Shown here: one piece after another, positions 22,374 to 33,586 of the stretch | Layout: each line of letters begins with the position of its first letter | Numbering within the stretch: the stretch's first letter is position 1 | Source of the DNA: Engraulis encrasicolus | Lineage: Eukaryota; Chordata; Actinopteri; Clupeiformes; Engraulidae | Direction: 5' to 3' | Length of the DNA stretch: 64,000 nucleotides | Assembly: GCF_034702125.1 (NCBI RefSeq) | Contig: NC_085866.1 | Location: forward strand, 11,537,954-11,601,953 | Notes under the pieces: generated by a model | Seen by the model: only the letters and a program-made list of their open reading frames with translations | The model's database searches: none | What the model was told of the DNA's origin: nothing | Program-made: the position numbers and the translations under genes

Positions 22374-23208
22374 AGTGGTAGTTCGCTATTTTAGACATTA
22401 AGCCCTGTTTGTGTGACTTCTGGGGTGAAGTAGAGATGTTCTCATCACAATTTTGACATTTGGTGCTGAACGGAGCATTTGGGTATCCAAGACTGCAGCC
22501 CCCCCACCTTTACATTGACTCCAATAGAGCACTCAAGCAATCGATTATAAAATGGCATTAAACTTTTGTTTGAGAAGACATGGAACTCACCGTGTGGTCA
22601 GTGGTAGACAGCGATAAATTGACCCGAAAATTGCAGCGAAACATGCCTTCTAACTGTTGTTTAGCATTTGGCGGACCTATTTTTCCCCAGACGCCGTTGA
22701 ATAGCAGTAGACATCCAGCCAGTAGGTAGCGATAGTGTGTTGTTTATGTAGCCATCAAGGAGCGAGGTAGAACGGCTATCTTTGAGCGGGACTGGCTACA
22801 AAAACTACAGCTTGCATACAAACCATAGATAGTAACGTAAACAAACGCACCCCCATTTCCGGTCGCGCGGAGTAATACTAGTCAAACCAATACAATCAAT
22901 GAAGACGGACAATAATGAATATATCTTCTCTGGAAGCGTATTTCGCGGTGATTTTCGAGCCAACGTATCGCTGCCCACCTCTGACCACTCGGTGAGTTTC
23001 ATGTCTCTGCAAACGAAAGTTTAATGCCATTTTATGATTGATTGCTTGAGTGCTTCATTGGAGTCAATGTAAAGGTGGGGGGGCTGCAGTCTTGAATACC
23101 CAAATGCTCCGTTCAGCACCAAATGTCAAAATTGTGATGAGAACATCTCTACTTCACCCCAGAAGTCACACAAACAAGGCTTAATGTCTAAAATAGCGAA
23201 CTACCACT
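22374..23208. mobile_element. TTAA-flanked MITE with ~200-bp inverted repeats
   Basis: Termini AGTGGTAGTTCGCTATTTTA and its complement are bounded by TTAA at 22370-22373 and 23209-23212. The match continues for about 200 bases through CACCCCAGAAGTCACACAAAC and CCACCTTTACATTGACTCCA. TTAA fits Kolobok or piggyBac; the terminal bases look more like Kolobok-type MITEs. No coding region. Confidence 0.9.
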
Positions 23209-23777
23209 TTAACTGCTCCGCTCCCTGACAGGATTTTTTCCTTCATTCATTCATTGAGGAGGATATACCTGCAGAATATAAGGTAACTGGGATATGATAT
23301 ATACACACACACACACACACATATAGTCTAGAGGATATGTCGAAAAGATGTTCACTTCCGGAAGAAAGCACGAAAATTGGTATATAGGGGGTTTTGGGGA
23401 TGCTGATTCCAATTAGAAGCGGTTCCACGCTCACAAACTAAGGGATCTACTTCAAAAACACGAAATCCAAGATGGCCGCCATCGTAAAAACCTGTATTTG
23501 TTTTGAGCCATAACTTTGGATCTGGTTGTTATATGAGCATGATCTTGGTGTCAAAATGTAGGTTTTGTGGCCCAATAATTTCATTTAAAGGCAATATAAG
23601 CCTCTAACTAAAGTTATGACAAAGATATAGGGTGCAACAATTGCAGCAATCACATTGACGCATTTGTGTGAACTGTGCTGATTTAAGAAAGCGAGGCATG
23701 ATGGTTTATGTTAGGCTTGGTGTATCTTATTCTAAGGTACTAGGGATTTGTAAGTATGTATTCATCTGGACTCAAAT

Positions 23778-23900
23778 ACAGTGTTGCCAATTTGGCGACT
23801 TTGTCGCTAGATTTAGCGACTTTTGGACCTGGCGACAAAAAAACACATCTGGCGACTTTGGCCACTTTTTGGTGAATCTGGCTACTAAAAACGCCCATGC
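23778..23900 (+). mobile_element. hAT end fragment rich in GGCGACTTT
   Basis: CAGTGTTGCCAATTTGGCGAC starts a block with repeated (T)GGCGACTTT and TAGCGACTTTT motifs. A possible companion, TCTGGCGACTTCTAGCGAC, lies near 27281. The pairing is not proven. Confidence 0.45.
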
Positions 23901-24400
23901 GATCTATACCAAAACGTAAAAATACGTTTTTGCATTTAAATATCATATTTTGAACCTACACCCTTCAATGGACAATATATGTGATTTTGGTAGCTCTGTG
24001 ATGGACATAAATGACAACATTTGCAGTCAAAAGTTGTTTGATTGTTATGATGTTTGAGTGTTATGATTTGGATATTTTAATTTAACTTACCAAGATGTCT
24101 GGATGCCAACCCATGTCGCCTACCGTAGACTATCTGTAATAGGCTCCTAATAATCGTGCTGCCTGCATTGATTTCCCTAGTACGGTCACTGTAGCATGTG
24201 TTGTCTCTGACTTCACGCAGACTTCACAGAGACCATTATATCGTGCCTGGAGTATCTTGAACTTTCTGGACTTGCTAGACCTTTACCAGATCCTTGGATC
24301 CAAATGGCACCCGAGATGTGATTGGAGTAATGCGCTCCGATTTGGACGTTTGATCGCCAAAAAGATACGTTTCTGTGTCTTCCTGTATGTGAGAAGCCAG

Positions 24401-24546
24401 GGGAGGTAGATGGACACTCCCAACTGAGATCGCTCCCGGACGTGTAGTCCACTAGCTCCGTTATATGGCGGTGGGATCGATAGTCTGGCTAGTGGGAGCG
24501 AGCCGACCGGGGAGCGTCCTGCGTTGGGAGCGACAATCAGGGAATC
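24401..24546 (+). mobile_element. 146-bp MITE with 8-bp duplication
   Basis: Flanked by exact GAAGCCAG at 24393-24400 and 24547-24554; comparison with duplicated copy 2 confirms the empty site. The interior contains CTCCCAACTGAGATCGCTCC and GTCTGGCTAGTGGGAGCG. Ends are not a clear CAG-type pair, so the superfamily is uncertain although 8 bp fits hAT. Confidence 0.85.
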
Positions 24547-25296
24547 GAAGCCAGAAGCTAGCATGGCTACATATCATATGGATCGGATGGGCTAGGCTAC
24601 ATCTAAGCATCATATCATTTGGATTTGTTGTCAATGTTGGGCTATTATTTCGGGAGTCATCGGGAGCTATTTTAGCAAATGTCTCACCCTCTGCATGTGT
24701 GCAAAGAGTTTGTGTTCTGTCCACGTGAAAAACGGGGACTTCAAAGGGCATCGATTGCCGGTGTCGTAGTGTGACAGAGCAGGAGGTGTGCTGCCGTATT
24801 CGTGAATCGTGCTATGTTGTTGTTTCCCTAGTACGATCGGTTGCGTGTATTGTGTCTGACTTCACGCAATAGGTAAACACAGAGACCATTGTATATCGTG
24901 CCAGGAGTATCCTGAACTTTCTGGGCTTGCTACCTTTACCAGATCCTTGGATCAAAATGGCACCCGAATTGTAATTGGAGTAATGCGCTCCGATTTGGAA
25001 GTTTGATCGCCAACCAGATAAGTTTATTTGATTATTCACCCCCATGTTGAACTGTCTTCCTGTATGTGAAAAGCCAGAAGCTAGCATAGATGGCTACATA
25101 TGGATCGGATGGGCTACATCTAAGCATCATATCATTGGGATTTGTTGTCAATGTTGGGCTATTATTTCGGGAGTCATCGGGAACTATTTTAGCAAATGTC
25201 CGACCTTCTGCATGTGTGCAAAGAGTTTGTGTTCAGTCTGTGTGAAAAACGTGGATTTCGAAGGGCTTTGATTGCCGGTGTCGTAGTGGTATAGAG

Positions 25297-25571
25297 GATT
25301 CCCTGATTGACGCTCCCAACCCAGGACGCTCCCCTTTCATCTCGCTCCCACTAGCCAGACTATCGGTACCACCGCCATATGACGGAGCTAGTTATGTTGT
25401 TGATGTTAGTTTTTTGTTTCTAACCCTAACCCTAACCTTAACCCTAAACCTAAACCTAACCCTAAATTGCTTATAAATATAATCGGGTGGGACTACACGT
25501 CCGGGAGTGATAGAAACACCTGGGACTGCACGTCCGGGAGCGATCTCAGTTGGGAGTCTCCATCCCCCACC
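25297..25571 (-). mobile_element. Related MITE, 8-9 bp duplication, with telomere-like tract inside
   Basis: Flanked by GGTATAGAG at 25288-25296 and 25572-25580. It is the inverted, longer relative of the 24401-24546 element: it shares GATCGCTCCCGGACGTG and ACGCTCCC motifs, and repeats the CACGTCCGGGAG motif twice. Confidence 0.85.
25421..25466 (+). repeat. Interstitial telomere-like (CCCTAA)n tract
   Basis: Seven to eight CTAACC/CTAAAC units lie inside the MITE at 25297-25571. It is short, degenerate and internal, so not a chromosome end. Confidence 0.9.
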
Positions 25572-25677
25572 GGTATAGAGCAGGAGGTGTGTCTTGACGA
25601 GCAGGAAGATGCGTGTCAGAGCTAACCTTGCACCAAATTGTGATTAAAACCAACTCGTCCCCTTTCAAACTCGTCAC

Positions 25678-26100
25678 CAGTGTTGCCAAGTCCGCTTATT
25701 GGGCTTCTTTTTTTTGAGCAGTCGCTTTTAATTTTATAAAGTCGCGGGTTGCGGTTTTTTTGGACTTGTTCTTTTCAGGGTTGGGCTTGCTGTTTTCTCC
25801 TGCTCTGGTGGTGATTTGAATGTGTTTCTCAATGGCAACTTGTTTTTTCTCACTCATCCTTACAAGTGACCCTACTACAATATTGTTAACTCCCACTTTC
25901 TGTGGTCACTTGTGGGGATTTTAGCTGCCACGCAGATCCCCACAAAGAGCAAGGTCTTCCCTGACCAGGCACGCGACTGACAACCCACCCTTTCTGTCGC
26001 TTCTTTTGGGCTTGTTTTCACGACGCCCCTCAGTCGCTTCTTTTGGGCTTGTTTTTAGGACGTCAGTCGCTTATTTGTCGTAGAAAATCTGGCAACACTG
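25678..26100 (+). mobile_element. 423-bp hAT MITE
   Basis: Ends CAGTGTTGCCAAGTCCG and AAATCTGGCAACACTG with exact duplication CTCGTCAC at 25670-25677 and 26101-26108. The interior has TCGCTTCTTTTGGGCTTG repeats. A second copy in reverse orientation is at 51399-51832. Confidence 0.95.
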
Positions 26101-26177
26101 CTCGTCACATTCTGAAGAAGCGCACCCTTCACAAAAACCTCAATATCTCCGATTGTAGCTGAATTCCATGGATACAC

Positions 26178-26940
26178 CATGGTTCCCACACGTCCTGGAA
26201 AACCTGGAAATTTAGAGATGTGTTTTCAAGTCCTTGAAAGTCCTGGAAATTCACCAAATGTCCTGGAAAAAAAATATTTGTCCTGGATTTTGTTTCCTTT
26301 AACTTTTTCCCGATTTTGTTTGTGGTATAATTTTTACTCTTCTCCGAGTCTAGACATGACGATTCAATTTATATCCACCTATTGAATACATTATTACACA
26401 CAGTTTGGTCAGGTTGCCATCTTTGATTGCACTTATACACAGTCATATTCTTTGACTCAGTGTTGCCAAAAGTCGCTAGTTGGATTGCTGAAAAGTCGCT
26501 AGCTGATATCATGGCGTTATATATCTCTCGAAAACCTGCTTACGGTCATAATAGGCCTACAAATAGGCAGTGCTAGCACCTCCTTACAAAAAATTGTAAA
26601 ATGCATTGGGTCAGGTGTAGTCCGAGGACATTGCTTAAAGACACTGTGTTCATGGTCAGTGGGTGCAACGCCATAATGGATAAAATCTGAACTCTGTAAC
26701 TTCGCAAAATTGGTCAAGAGAGGAGATCCAGTTGTCAGTGTTTAATGTAATCCCTCCTATCACTAGTCTCCTTAGTACTAACTGCAGAAGAAGAAAGTGA
26801 CTCTGCATTGTGTGTCGCTGTGTATGTCCAAATTGTGGGTCCGACGGACAAAATATCTGTCCTGTATTATCCAAAAATAGTCCTGGAAATGTCCTGGAAA
26901 TATCCTGGAAAATGATTTTTGAAAAAGAGTGGGAACCCTG
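26178..26940 (+). mobile_element. TIR element of the GGTTCCCAC family, unbroken copy
   Basis: It begins ATGGTTCCCACACGTCCTGG and ends GAGTGGGAACCCTG, with TCCTGGAAA repeats at both sides. It matches the broken copy at 52664-61146 and allows its insertions to be mapped. An exact target duplication is not evident. No intact transposase. Confidence 0.8.
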
Positions 26941-27419
26941 ATACCCGCTTCGGTTTAGCGTGGGTTTACTCGGCAATAAAAGCTCGTAGAGACACACCGT
27001 TTTCACCTACTAAGAGGGCAGCGTCTCCACTTTCAAACGAGTCATAACATATTTCAGTGGCCCTATCACATAATACACTCTGAGTCTACAAAAAACGTCA
27101 AAAAAGGGCTTAGAACACTGGTATTCTACGACATAATTCCGTGAGCACAGCCGGTATTCAATGTGTTAAGTGACAAAATCATTGTTTTTCAACATAACTG
27201 CAGCTCTGCGTAGCCGTGCACACATCTTTTCTAGAGATTTGCGCTGCGTGCATGATGCTGTGATGTCATACGTAACGTCATCTGGCGACTTCTAGCGACT
27301 TTTTTTTCAATCAAGCCATATTCTGTTCACTCATAAAATTACAAAAAAAGTTATTTCTGGAAGAAAATAAATCAATAATAATAATACGACTGCATTTCCG
27401 GAGAGACAATGCTTGTGGC

Positions 27420-27518
27420 TTATGCACACACACACAGAGCTGTTGTATACACACACAGAAACACGAGGGAAAGAGATAGAGGTCTGAGTGTGTGTGTGTG
27501 TGTGTGTTTGTCTCTCTG

Positions 27519-27556
<38 letters not shown>

Positions 27557-27570
27557 GTGTGTGCGTGTGT
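27420..27570 (+). repeat. Compound (CA)/(TG)/(GA) microsatellite
   Basis: CACACACA near 27425, TG repeats from about 27487 and GA repeats from about 27524 to 27555, followed by a further short GT tract. Confidence 0.95.
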
Positions 27571-27595
27571 GCATGTATGGATATGCTTCAGGTGC

Positions 27596-27690
27596 AATTC
27601 AGCAATGGGGAGAGGTAAGGGTGGGATTCGAACCTGCAACCCTCTGACAGACCAACACCCTACTCAGTAGGCCACTGCCACTGACTGTAT
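27596..27690 (-). mobile_element. tRNA-derived SINE-like unit
   Basis: On the minus strand the block GTGGCCTACTGAGTAGGGTG resembles an A box and GGTTCGAATCCCACCC a B box, in tRNA-like spacing. A cloverleaf is not convincing, so a SINE head or tRNA pseudogene is more likely than a functional tRNA. Confidence 0.5.
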
Positions 27691-27762
27691 AGAGTGGCCG
27701 CAGCAGCATATTAGGCCACGGTTGCCCAGGTGACAGCAGAGGTCTAAAGTTCTACAAGGCTG

Positions 27763-27763
<1 letters not shown>

Positions 27764-27803
<40 letters not shown>
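27764..27803 (+). repeat. (GT)n microsatellite
   Basis: About 20 GT units. The stretch 27804-28600 has no recognisable gene. Confidence 0.95.
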
Positions 27804-27806
<3 letters not shown>

Positions 27807-28621
27807 AATGAAGATTCTAAAGGTGACAGTTTGGCAGTCAATAGCTGAGTAATATGTGCAGCCTTATTTTTACGCTGTCATATCTCCAAAAGTTTTGCAA
27901 GTTGTTAGATGATATTGACACACAAAAGGCACAACCCTGCTCTTCATGTCAAAGCTAAGATCACTTTTCTAGGCCAAATGGTTCAGTAAAAAAAAAAGAC
28001 ATATTCAGGCCTATGCGCTGAGCTGTTCACACATTTGTTTCTAAGTGAATGAGGTCACATCATAGGGATTTTAAAACTGTTCTCTCTGAAACATTTTTAA
28101 GAGTTGGCTTATGATCTTCACACAGTTTGTATTCAGAGCCAAGACCTCTCTGACAATGCCTTTACCTAGTCGATACCTAGTTAAAAAACCCAGGACAAGT
28201 CACCTCTCACTCTAACTGCCACAGTTTGTGACATCATCTTGACCATTCTACCATTCATTTCAATGAGGGGGAAAACAGAGAGAAGACTGAGGAAAAAAAG
28301 TCTGGTGAACAAATGAAAGGGGGTAGGCCAGCGAAAAATACACCACCCTGGGCCCTTTTCGAGCCGTTCGTTTTGGCACTCGAACCGTGTCTCTATCTCG
28401 AACGCTGCAACGATTCAAAGCCGCCATACTAATGAATGGCGATTCCCATAGGCCGAGCTGAATGGAAAAATGTAGAATTATAATAAACTCTTGATGAACA
28501 ATTAGTATGCTTTCCCGCAAGCATACTAAATAAACTGTTGGAGAACAATTAGTATGCTTGCTGGGGGCAAGCAGAGGCCTTTGGCAAGCATACTAAATAA
28601 TACTATAGGACTATTTCATAC

Positions 28622-28924
28622 ATGGTAGACACACTCATCTGCTGTTATGAGGACATCTCTGTCATCTGGGAACTGTCCATTTGTTACCAGCGTAGTTATC
28701 TGCATTTGCCAGAAATGCCTGCCAATCTGGTAACAAATGAACAGTTCCCAGATTTGGACTACACTACCAAAGATGCAGTTTCCAAAGATGTATTCCAACT
28801 AGAGGTGAAGTGCAGCTGTACTAGTATTTGTTCAAATAGACCTGCCAGATCTCGGTGCAAGTGCGTGGAGGCAGAGTTAAAGTGCACAGTCACACGTCTG
28901 TGTAAGTGCACATGCAATTTCTAA
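28622..28924 (+). pseudogene. Cys-rich C-terminal exon of a multi-copy fish gene superfamily
   Basis: A 100-codon frame ends at TAA 28922-28924. The last 40 residues carry KCSCTSICSN, RCKCVEAELKC and LCKCTC, a CxC-rich tail that closes several related uncharacterised fish proteins known from repeats. The first 45 codons overlap a hairpin (28664-28753) and may not belong to the protein. No start codon can be trusted and the rest of the gene is absent. It lies inside locus G, which is why I link this locus to the coding remnants in E and D. Confidence 0.4.
28664..28753. repeat. Near-perfect 27-bp stem hairpin
   Basis: ATCTGGGAACTGTCCATTTG(TTACCAG) at 28664-28690 pairs with CTGGTAACAAATGAACAG(TTCCCAGAT) at 28727-28753, one mismatch, 36-base loop. 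It lies inside the Cys-rich frame. Confidence 0.9.
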
Positions 28925-29720
28925 GACTGACCACTGACTGTTTTTGCATCTGTCATAGTTATTGTAGAGTGGATTATTAAGTGTTAGCCCTATGGTCTTC
29001 TGTTTGCTTTTTGAATGCAAGAAAAAAATGATATTTCCCATAGTATTCATCATCATCGTCATCATTATTATTATTAGTGATTTACTTTCTTCCAGATATA
29101 AAGTTATGAATAAAATGATGGACTGACTGAAAAAAAAGCTGGTACTCATGATCCTAAATTCATTAACTCAAAGATGCAAGTTGGGTGCTAAATATCACAT
29201 AGGCTTTATGCAGCCATATTTGTGTATCGGTATCCTACGTATCTGTGTGCTTCAGGGATATTCTGAACAAATCAAGTAAAGTGATAACCCAGGCTTTATT
29301 TACAATAACTTGTAACAATAAGTTATGTTTCATTGCAACTTTGAGGGCATTTCCACCTTTTATCTTAAAAAAGCCCGGATTTAGCTGTCCATTGGCTAAA
29401 AGTGTGTTTATTACATAGTGTGTCGTTAATCTGGTAACCAAATATTTAGCTCACCGGTTTCTCCTCTTCATGCTGAATCCATACATATCTCATATATTAA
29501 ATTTGGTTTAACTAATCAAAAGTAATAACAGTTTATATATTTTAGAGCGCCCCCCGCAGGCCATTTTGTTATCTGTGTGTTTGACACTCGAACTCAAATT
29601 GTTCTATAGACCCTAAACTTCAACTTGGAAGTGAAAACAAAACTTTAACACCAGTTTGAAATGACTGAGCCTAATACGACCCCACTAAAAGGATCTACAA
29701 GTATAAAAATATAGCTATTG

Positions 29721-30337
29721 CAATAGAGCTCTTCAGCGTTGACGTCAACTTGTATGCGGCGTTTGGACTACCGGTTCCATGGCGATTTTTTACATTGCAA
29801 AACGCCATAGAGATTCAGGTTTGGCAAAAATATAAGTTGCATGCCAACAACGAACATTAGCGTGTCCCCGCATCCCTTTCTCATTAGTGGAACGGATCGT
29901 ATCATCATATTGGTGTATTCACATGTTAAATCATGACGATTTTAATTCAATATTGCTAACCCCTTTCTGATCATTAAAACTTCCGAACTACATACTTTCC
30001 TTTGGTTGCCATGGGTACAACCCTCCGCACGTACATGCCGGCGCCGCTTCTGTAGTCGCCAAAAGTTTCCGGGTTTAGCATATGGACGCAACATCGTATT
30101 TATGTCGAAGTTTGACACAAAATGATCAACCATGTCATACCTACAGCCTATTTTTAACACCCTCGACCGTTTGCGGGGGTTCGCTAAGCGCGTGCTTGCA
30201 CTCGGAGCTTATTTGAAACTGGCCCCTATGCATTCCCAATGGAAGCCGGAAGCCGATAGGAACCAGGAAGTCCTTAAATGCTAACATGAAAGACTACAAT
30301 CTACTACATGCTTCCGCGTTACTGAAGAACTCTATTG
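29721..30337. mobile_element. MITE with CAATAGAG..TTCTTCAG-type inverted ends
   Basis: The left end CAATAGAGCTCTTCAGCGTT pairs with AACGCGG-separated ACTGAAGAACTCTATTG on the right. The interior includes short motifs such as CCGGAAGCCGATAGGAACC. No coding capacity; target duplication unclear. Two hundred bases further left (29230-29700) nothing is recognised. Confidence 0.6.
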
Positions 30338-30842
30338 CGGCCATCTTCAATTTCTCAACTTTGAGGTGAATCCTTAATATTTTGAAGCTCAAATGGCTTA
30401 CTCATGACTTCAGCGATAACCAAAACCTATAATTAGTCATCAAGATCAATATTCTAGTGCATATTCATCCAAAGTTGTGGATAACTATAAATTTGGCCAT
30501 CGGAGATGTCAGCCATCTTGGATTTCTCGATTTTCAGTGTGGTACCTAGGTTTTGCAAAGCAAAATGACTCATAAATTAATTCAGCAATCCCAAGAACCC
30601 ACATTTAGTCGCAGAGGTCAGGATTATATGACATACTGTATGCAACCTAAGTAATGAAGAATTGTTCATTTGGCGGCCATCTTGGATTTGTCCATTTTGA
30701 GGGTGATCCCTTGATTTTTGAGCTTGGAGCCGCGTCTTATCGTAATCAGCATACCTGAAAACCTTTGTATACAAATTTTCATGCTTTCTTCCGGAAGTGA
30801 ACATCTCTGCCAAAAATCCTGACATATCCTCTAGACTAATAT

Positions 30843-31436
30843 GTGTATGTAAGAAAACTATTTAACGTCATAGACTAACCTTGTATGTAACGGTACATCT
30901 AAAAAGTATATTTCTAAAGTTTTTAGTCATTAACGTTCATTTAATGGGTACATGCTAGCATTAACTTACCGGCATTAAACAGTAAGATACCTGCCAGCTT
31001 ATCTATGTGTAGTGTACGGAGTCATTTACATAATTATTAGTTATTGTGAGAAAGACGCTAAAGTTTATTGAATTTGTGGGATTGTTTTAAACCGTGTCCG
31101 TCAGATCTGAAGATGACGCTTCTTTCTGAGGAGAAAAAAACGTATCTTCTTTTGAGGGAACATAATTCCTGAACAGCGCTATTTGTCATATCAAAGCTAC
31201 TCATCTGTCAAGTTAGTTCATGGGTAGCCCATGTCGCAAGACTGCCCTTTGAATGCAAGACAAATAAATGAATAAAAAGATGGGCAAGTAACTCGCTCAA
31301 CCAAGATTGAAGCGCAATTGGTTGTGTCGGTCAAATCAACAAATTCACGATGTAACTTCCTCAATTTGACTCACTTTGACAAGCCCAGTGTTAAGTGACA
31401 GGTAGTCTATTCTTACAAAGTCTAATATAGAGTTTG
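30843..31436. other. No recognisable feature
   Basis: AT-rich sequence without a supported gene or paired repeat. Confidence 0.4.
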
Positions 31437-31451
31437 ACTTTTCATTTTACT

Positions 31452-31690
31452 AGATGTACATGGACATGTCGGTGGTGGAGGTGGAGGAAGAGGAGGTTGC
31501 CCTCGCCCTCGTCCGAGACATGAAGCCGGCGCTGGAGTGGGTGTGTCAAAATATGGAGAGGATGGTGGGGCTGGTGGGGACACCAGCCTATTGTCGCCTT
31601 GCCCCAGAGGCACAAAGGGCCGTTGCCTCCACCCTGGAGGAAGATGAGGACCTCAGGGATCTTTTTTTTCTTTCGTTTTACAAATTTTGA
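31452..31690 (+). CDS. Possible terminal exon of an unrecognised gene
   Basis: A pyrimidine-rich TTTTCATTTTACTAG ends at 31451, a good splice acceptor, and is followed by about 79 codons ending at TGA 31688-31690. The peptide is acidic (VEVEEEEVALAL, EEDEDLRD) with low sequence complexity. AATAAA-like signals (CATAATAAAATAT) lie near 31762. I do not recognise the family; it could belong to a transposon gene whose other exons are missing, or be chance. Confidence 0.3.
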
Positions 31691-32381
31691 TGACATGGAC
31701 AATTTTCTTTTTATTTTGAGGGACACTAGGGGGCTCTGTGTCAACGCCTGTTTATGGCCTACATAATAAAATATATTTGATTTAAATTGACTATCTTGCT
31801 TCGTCTCTCTGTCTCCCCCATCTGGGCACTTCAGTGCTATTCAGTATGTGAAACCACAGGTTTTATATTTTTTTTAAAAAAATGTTTTGCGGAAGGAACC
31901 TGTCCCGTGAGCCAATGCGAATAACAGGCTCTATATATATCAGGTCAGGTGGTAGTGGTGGTGTACCAGTCTTATCATCGTAGCCTTTCGGACAGCCTTT
32001 GAGTTGCTGTGTCTAGGCGGAGTTTTGTCGTTTATTTCAGCTTTCAAAATGTTGCGTAAACAACAGCTATACTTCAGGAAATGTTTTGTAACTTTTTATA
32101 AGGACTTAAACTTGCAAGGTGTGCATTGATCACGTTGCAGCTTGTGCAGTTTAAATTGGTCATGCATGCGGTGGGGAAGCAGGTAAACAAAATTCGTTCT
32201 TTTAATCATGTGAAGTCTGTATGCCGATGTGAATTTGCACATTGTCCATGTGTTCTGGCTTTGGCTGCCACTTGTGCCCAGACGGTCTTACCGTAGTTGG
32301 CTATTACTCTCCGAAGCCACGTGCTTGAATGCATGCAAGTATTTGTGTAAGGGCCATGCCGTGATAGTTTTTTTTCAATAA

Positions 32382-32663
32382 TGTAACGACCTATGGTCTA
32401 GATTTTATGTTAAGTGTGTTATTAATTGCATGTTCTCATGTTCTATGTGTTTCCTCTTTACCTTGTCCCCTGTCCGTGTGTCTGTTATCTGTTTGTGGTA
32501 TTCTGCATTCTGGGGGGCGGGGGGCTAAGGGTTAGAATGTTGCGAGTTCGGATGTTCGAGTGGTTGTCAAGAGTTACATGTATGAGGGTTTGGCGATACA
32601 AATAAACCTTCCTGAGGAATAGCAACTTCTGTCCTCGTCCTTCTGGTTTCCGGAAACGCTACA
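32382..32663 (+). mobile_element. LTR of a Ty3/gypsy-type retrotransposon (solo or 5' LTR)
   Basis: A 282-bp block begins TGTAACGACC and ends AAACGCTACA, the TG...CA form of LTRs. It contains AATAAA at about 32600. Directly after it is ATTGGTGTCAGAAGTAAAG, a plausible tRNA primer-binding site like those of gypsy-type elements. No gag or pol frame follows in the next 300 bases, so the internal region has been lost. Confidence 0.65.
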
Positions 32664-32682
32664 ATTGGTGTCAGAAGTAAAG
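32664..32682 (+). promoter_or_regulatory. Primer-binding site after the LTR
   Basis: ATTGGTGTCAGAAGTAAAG follows the LTR end with almost no spacer. The TGGTGTCAGAAG core is common in fish gypsy-type elements. Confidence 0.55.
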
Positions 32683-32922
32683 CGGTTTGTTTATTTTATT
32701 TTTTTTCCCTCACGTTTCATTTCGTTTAGGGTCAGGGACGTTTGGGCTAGACGAGTATTAATGACAGCTAGCCTCTGGCTTGTCATTCTTGTTCGTGAAC
32801 GAGGAGCCAGTGAACTGACTCCAGCCAATGGTTTCCATGACCACGAATATACAACTTGACGTGGCACAGACAAAGGCATACTTCTAGTTGGTAATGCAAC
32901 TTGTAAATGATCATTTATGTAT

Positions 32923-33586
32923 GGAATAGCGGACGACGAGGTGTCCCGATATCAAGGGAAATAACGGCTGTGATGCATGTACGTGATTTCCATCCGCTTT
33001 CAACCTGCTCGCTCGCCTCGCGTGGTGACGTAGCATCGTTTCCCGGTCAAATTAGCTTAGCTAGCAAATGCTGTGGTCAAACAACCGTCTCTCTTCAATC
33101 ACAAACACTGTATGTACAAATAAAAATGATGAAACATGAGCGAATATATTGGTCACCTTAACCCAAGTGTCGTTTATTTTAAAACCATCTGTGAAAAACG
33201 ATCGGCAGATTTGACACCACCGAAATCAAAACAGCCTCCATTTTTAATATCCCAGTAGTGCTGGTGACGCACGTGACGTCATGGCGTTGAAAGCTCTCCC
33301 ATTGGTTAACGCTTCGCGGTACCGTTAAATTGTTCAGCCAAGCTCAACTTTCTCGCCTCGCTCGCCCACCCTCGCTTCCCTACGTCACCACCTCTCGCCT
33401 CGCTGCCGCGTCCCAACGGAAAATAATGGGACGCCACGCTTGTACCGCGTTGGAAGCGCCCATGTAAATCAGGCGAAATGGACGAGGCGGAGCGTTCTAA
33501 ACAGCCTGACGGCGCCGCCGAAGGGCTGTTCGCTTCGCCAAGTGCATTTTCCCTTGATATCGGGACACCTCGAAGGCCGCTATTCC
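32923..33586. mobile_element. MITE with ~38-bp inverted ends, GGAATAGCGG type
   Basis: The left GGAATAGCGGACGACGAGG then TGTCCCGATATCAAGGGAAA pairs with the right TTTTCCCTTGATATCGGGAC then ACCTCGAAGGCCGCTATTCC. About 664 bp, GC-rich core, no transposase. Target duplication not identified. Confidence 0.8.

Larger units (their letters stand above)
24135..25600 (+). repeat. Direct duplication of a ~650-bp segment, each copy with a MITE inserted
   Basis: Copy 1 (24135-24795) and copy 2 (24800-25600) share TTTCCCTAGTACG, CTTTACCAGATCCTTGGATC, GGAGTAATGCGCTCCGATTT, TGTTGGGCTATTATTTCGGG and GCATGTGTGCAAAGAGTTTG in the same order. Copy 1 is interrupted at 24401-24546 and copy 2 at about 25297, at different sites, by related MITEs in opposite orientation. 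No gene is recognised. Confidence 0.85.
23318..30842. mobile_element. Composite element with inverted ends TAGTCTAGAGGATATG (locus G)
   Basis: The left end has TAGTCTAGAGGATATGTC, then GATGTTCACTTCCGGAAGAA and GCACGAAAATTGGTAT. The right end (30735-30842) carries the inverted equivalents. The left arm contains AAGATGGCCGCC (about 23470) and the right arm three GCCATCTTGGATTT-type motifs at about 30343, 30511 and 30672, spaced about 165 bp. Inside are many later insertions and a Cys-rich coding fragment at 28622-28924. Target duplications were not identified. Confidence 0.55.

Noticed and set aside
25421..25466. Telomere or chromosome end
   Set aside because: Under 50 bp, degenerate, and enclosed within an inserted element.
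31442..31744. Minus-strand frame over the acidic exon candidate
   Set aside because: The opposite strand has the splice acceptor and a polyadenylation-like signal; this frame has only low-complexity Pro/His content.
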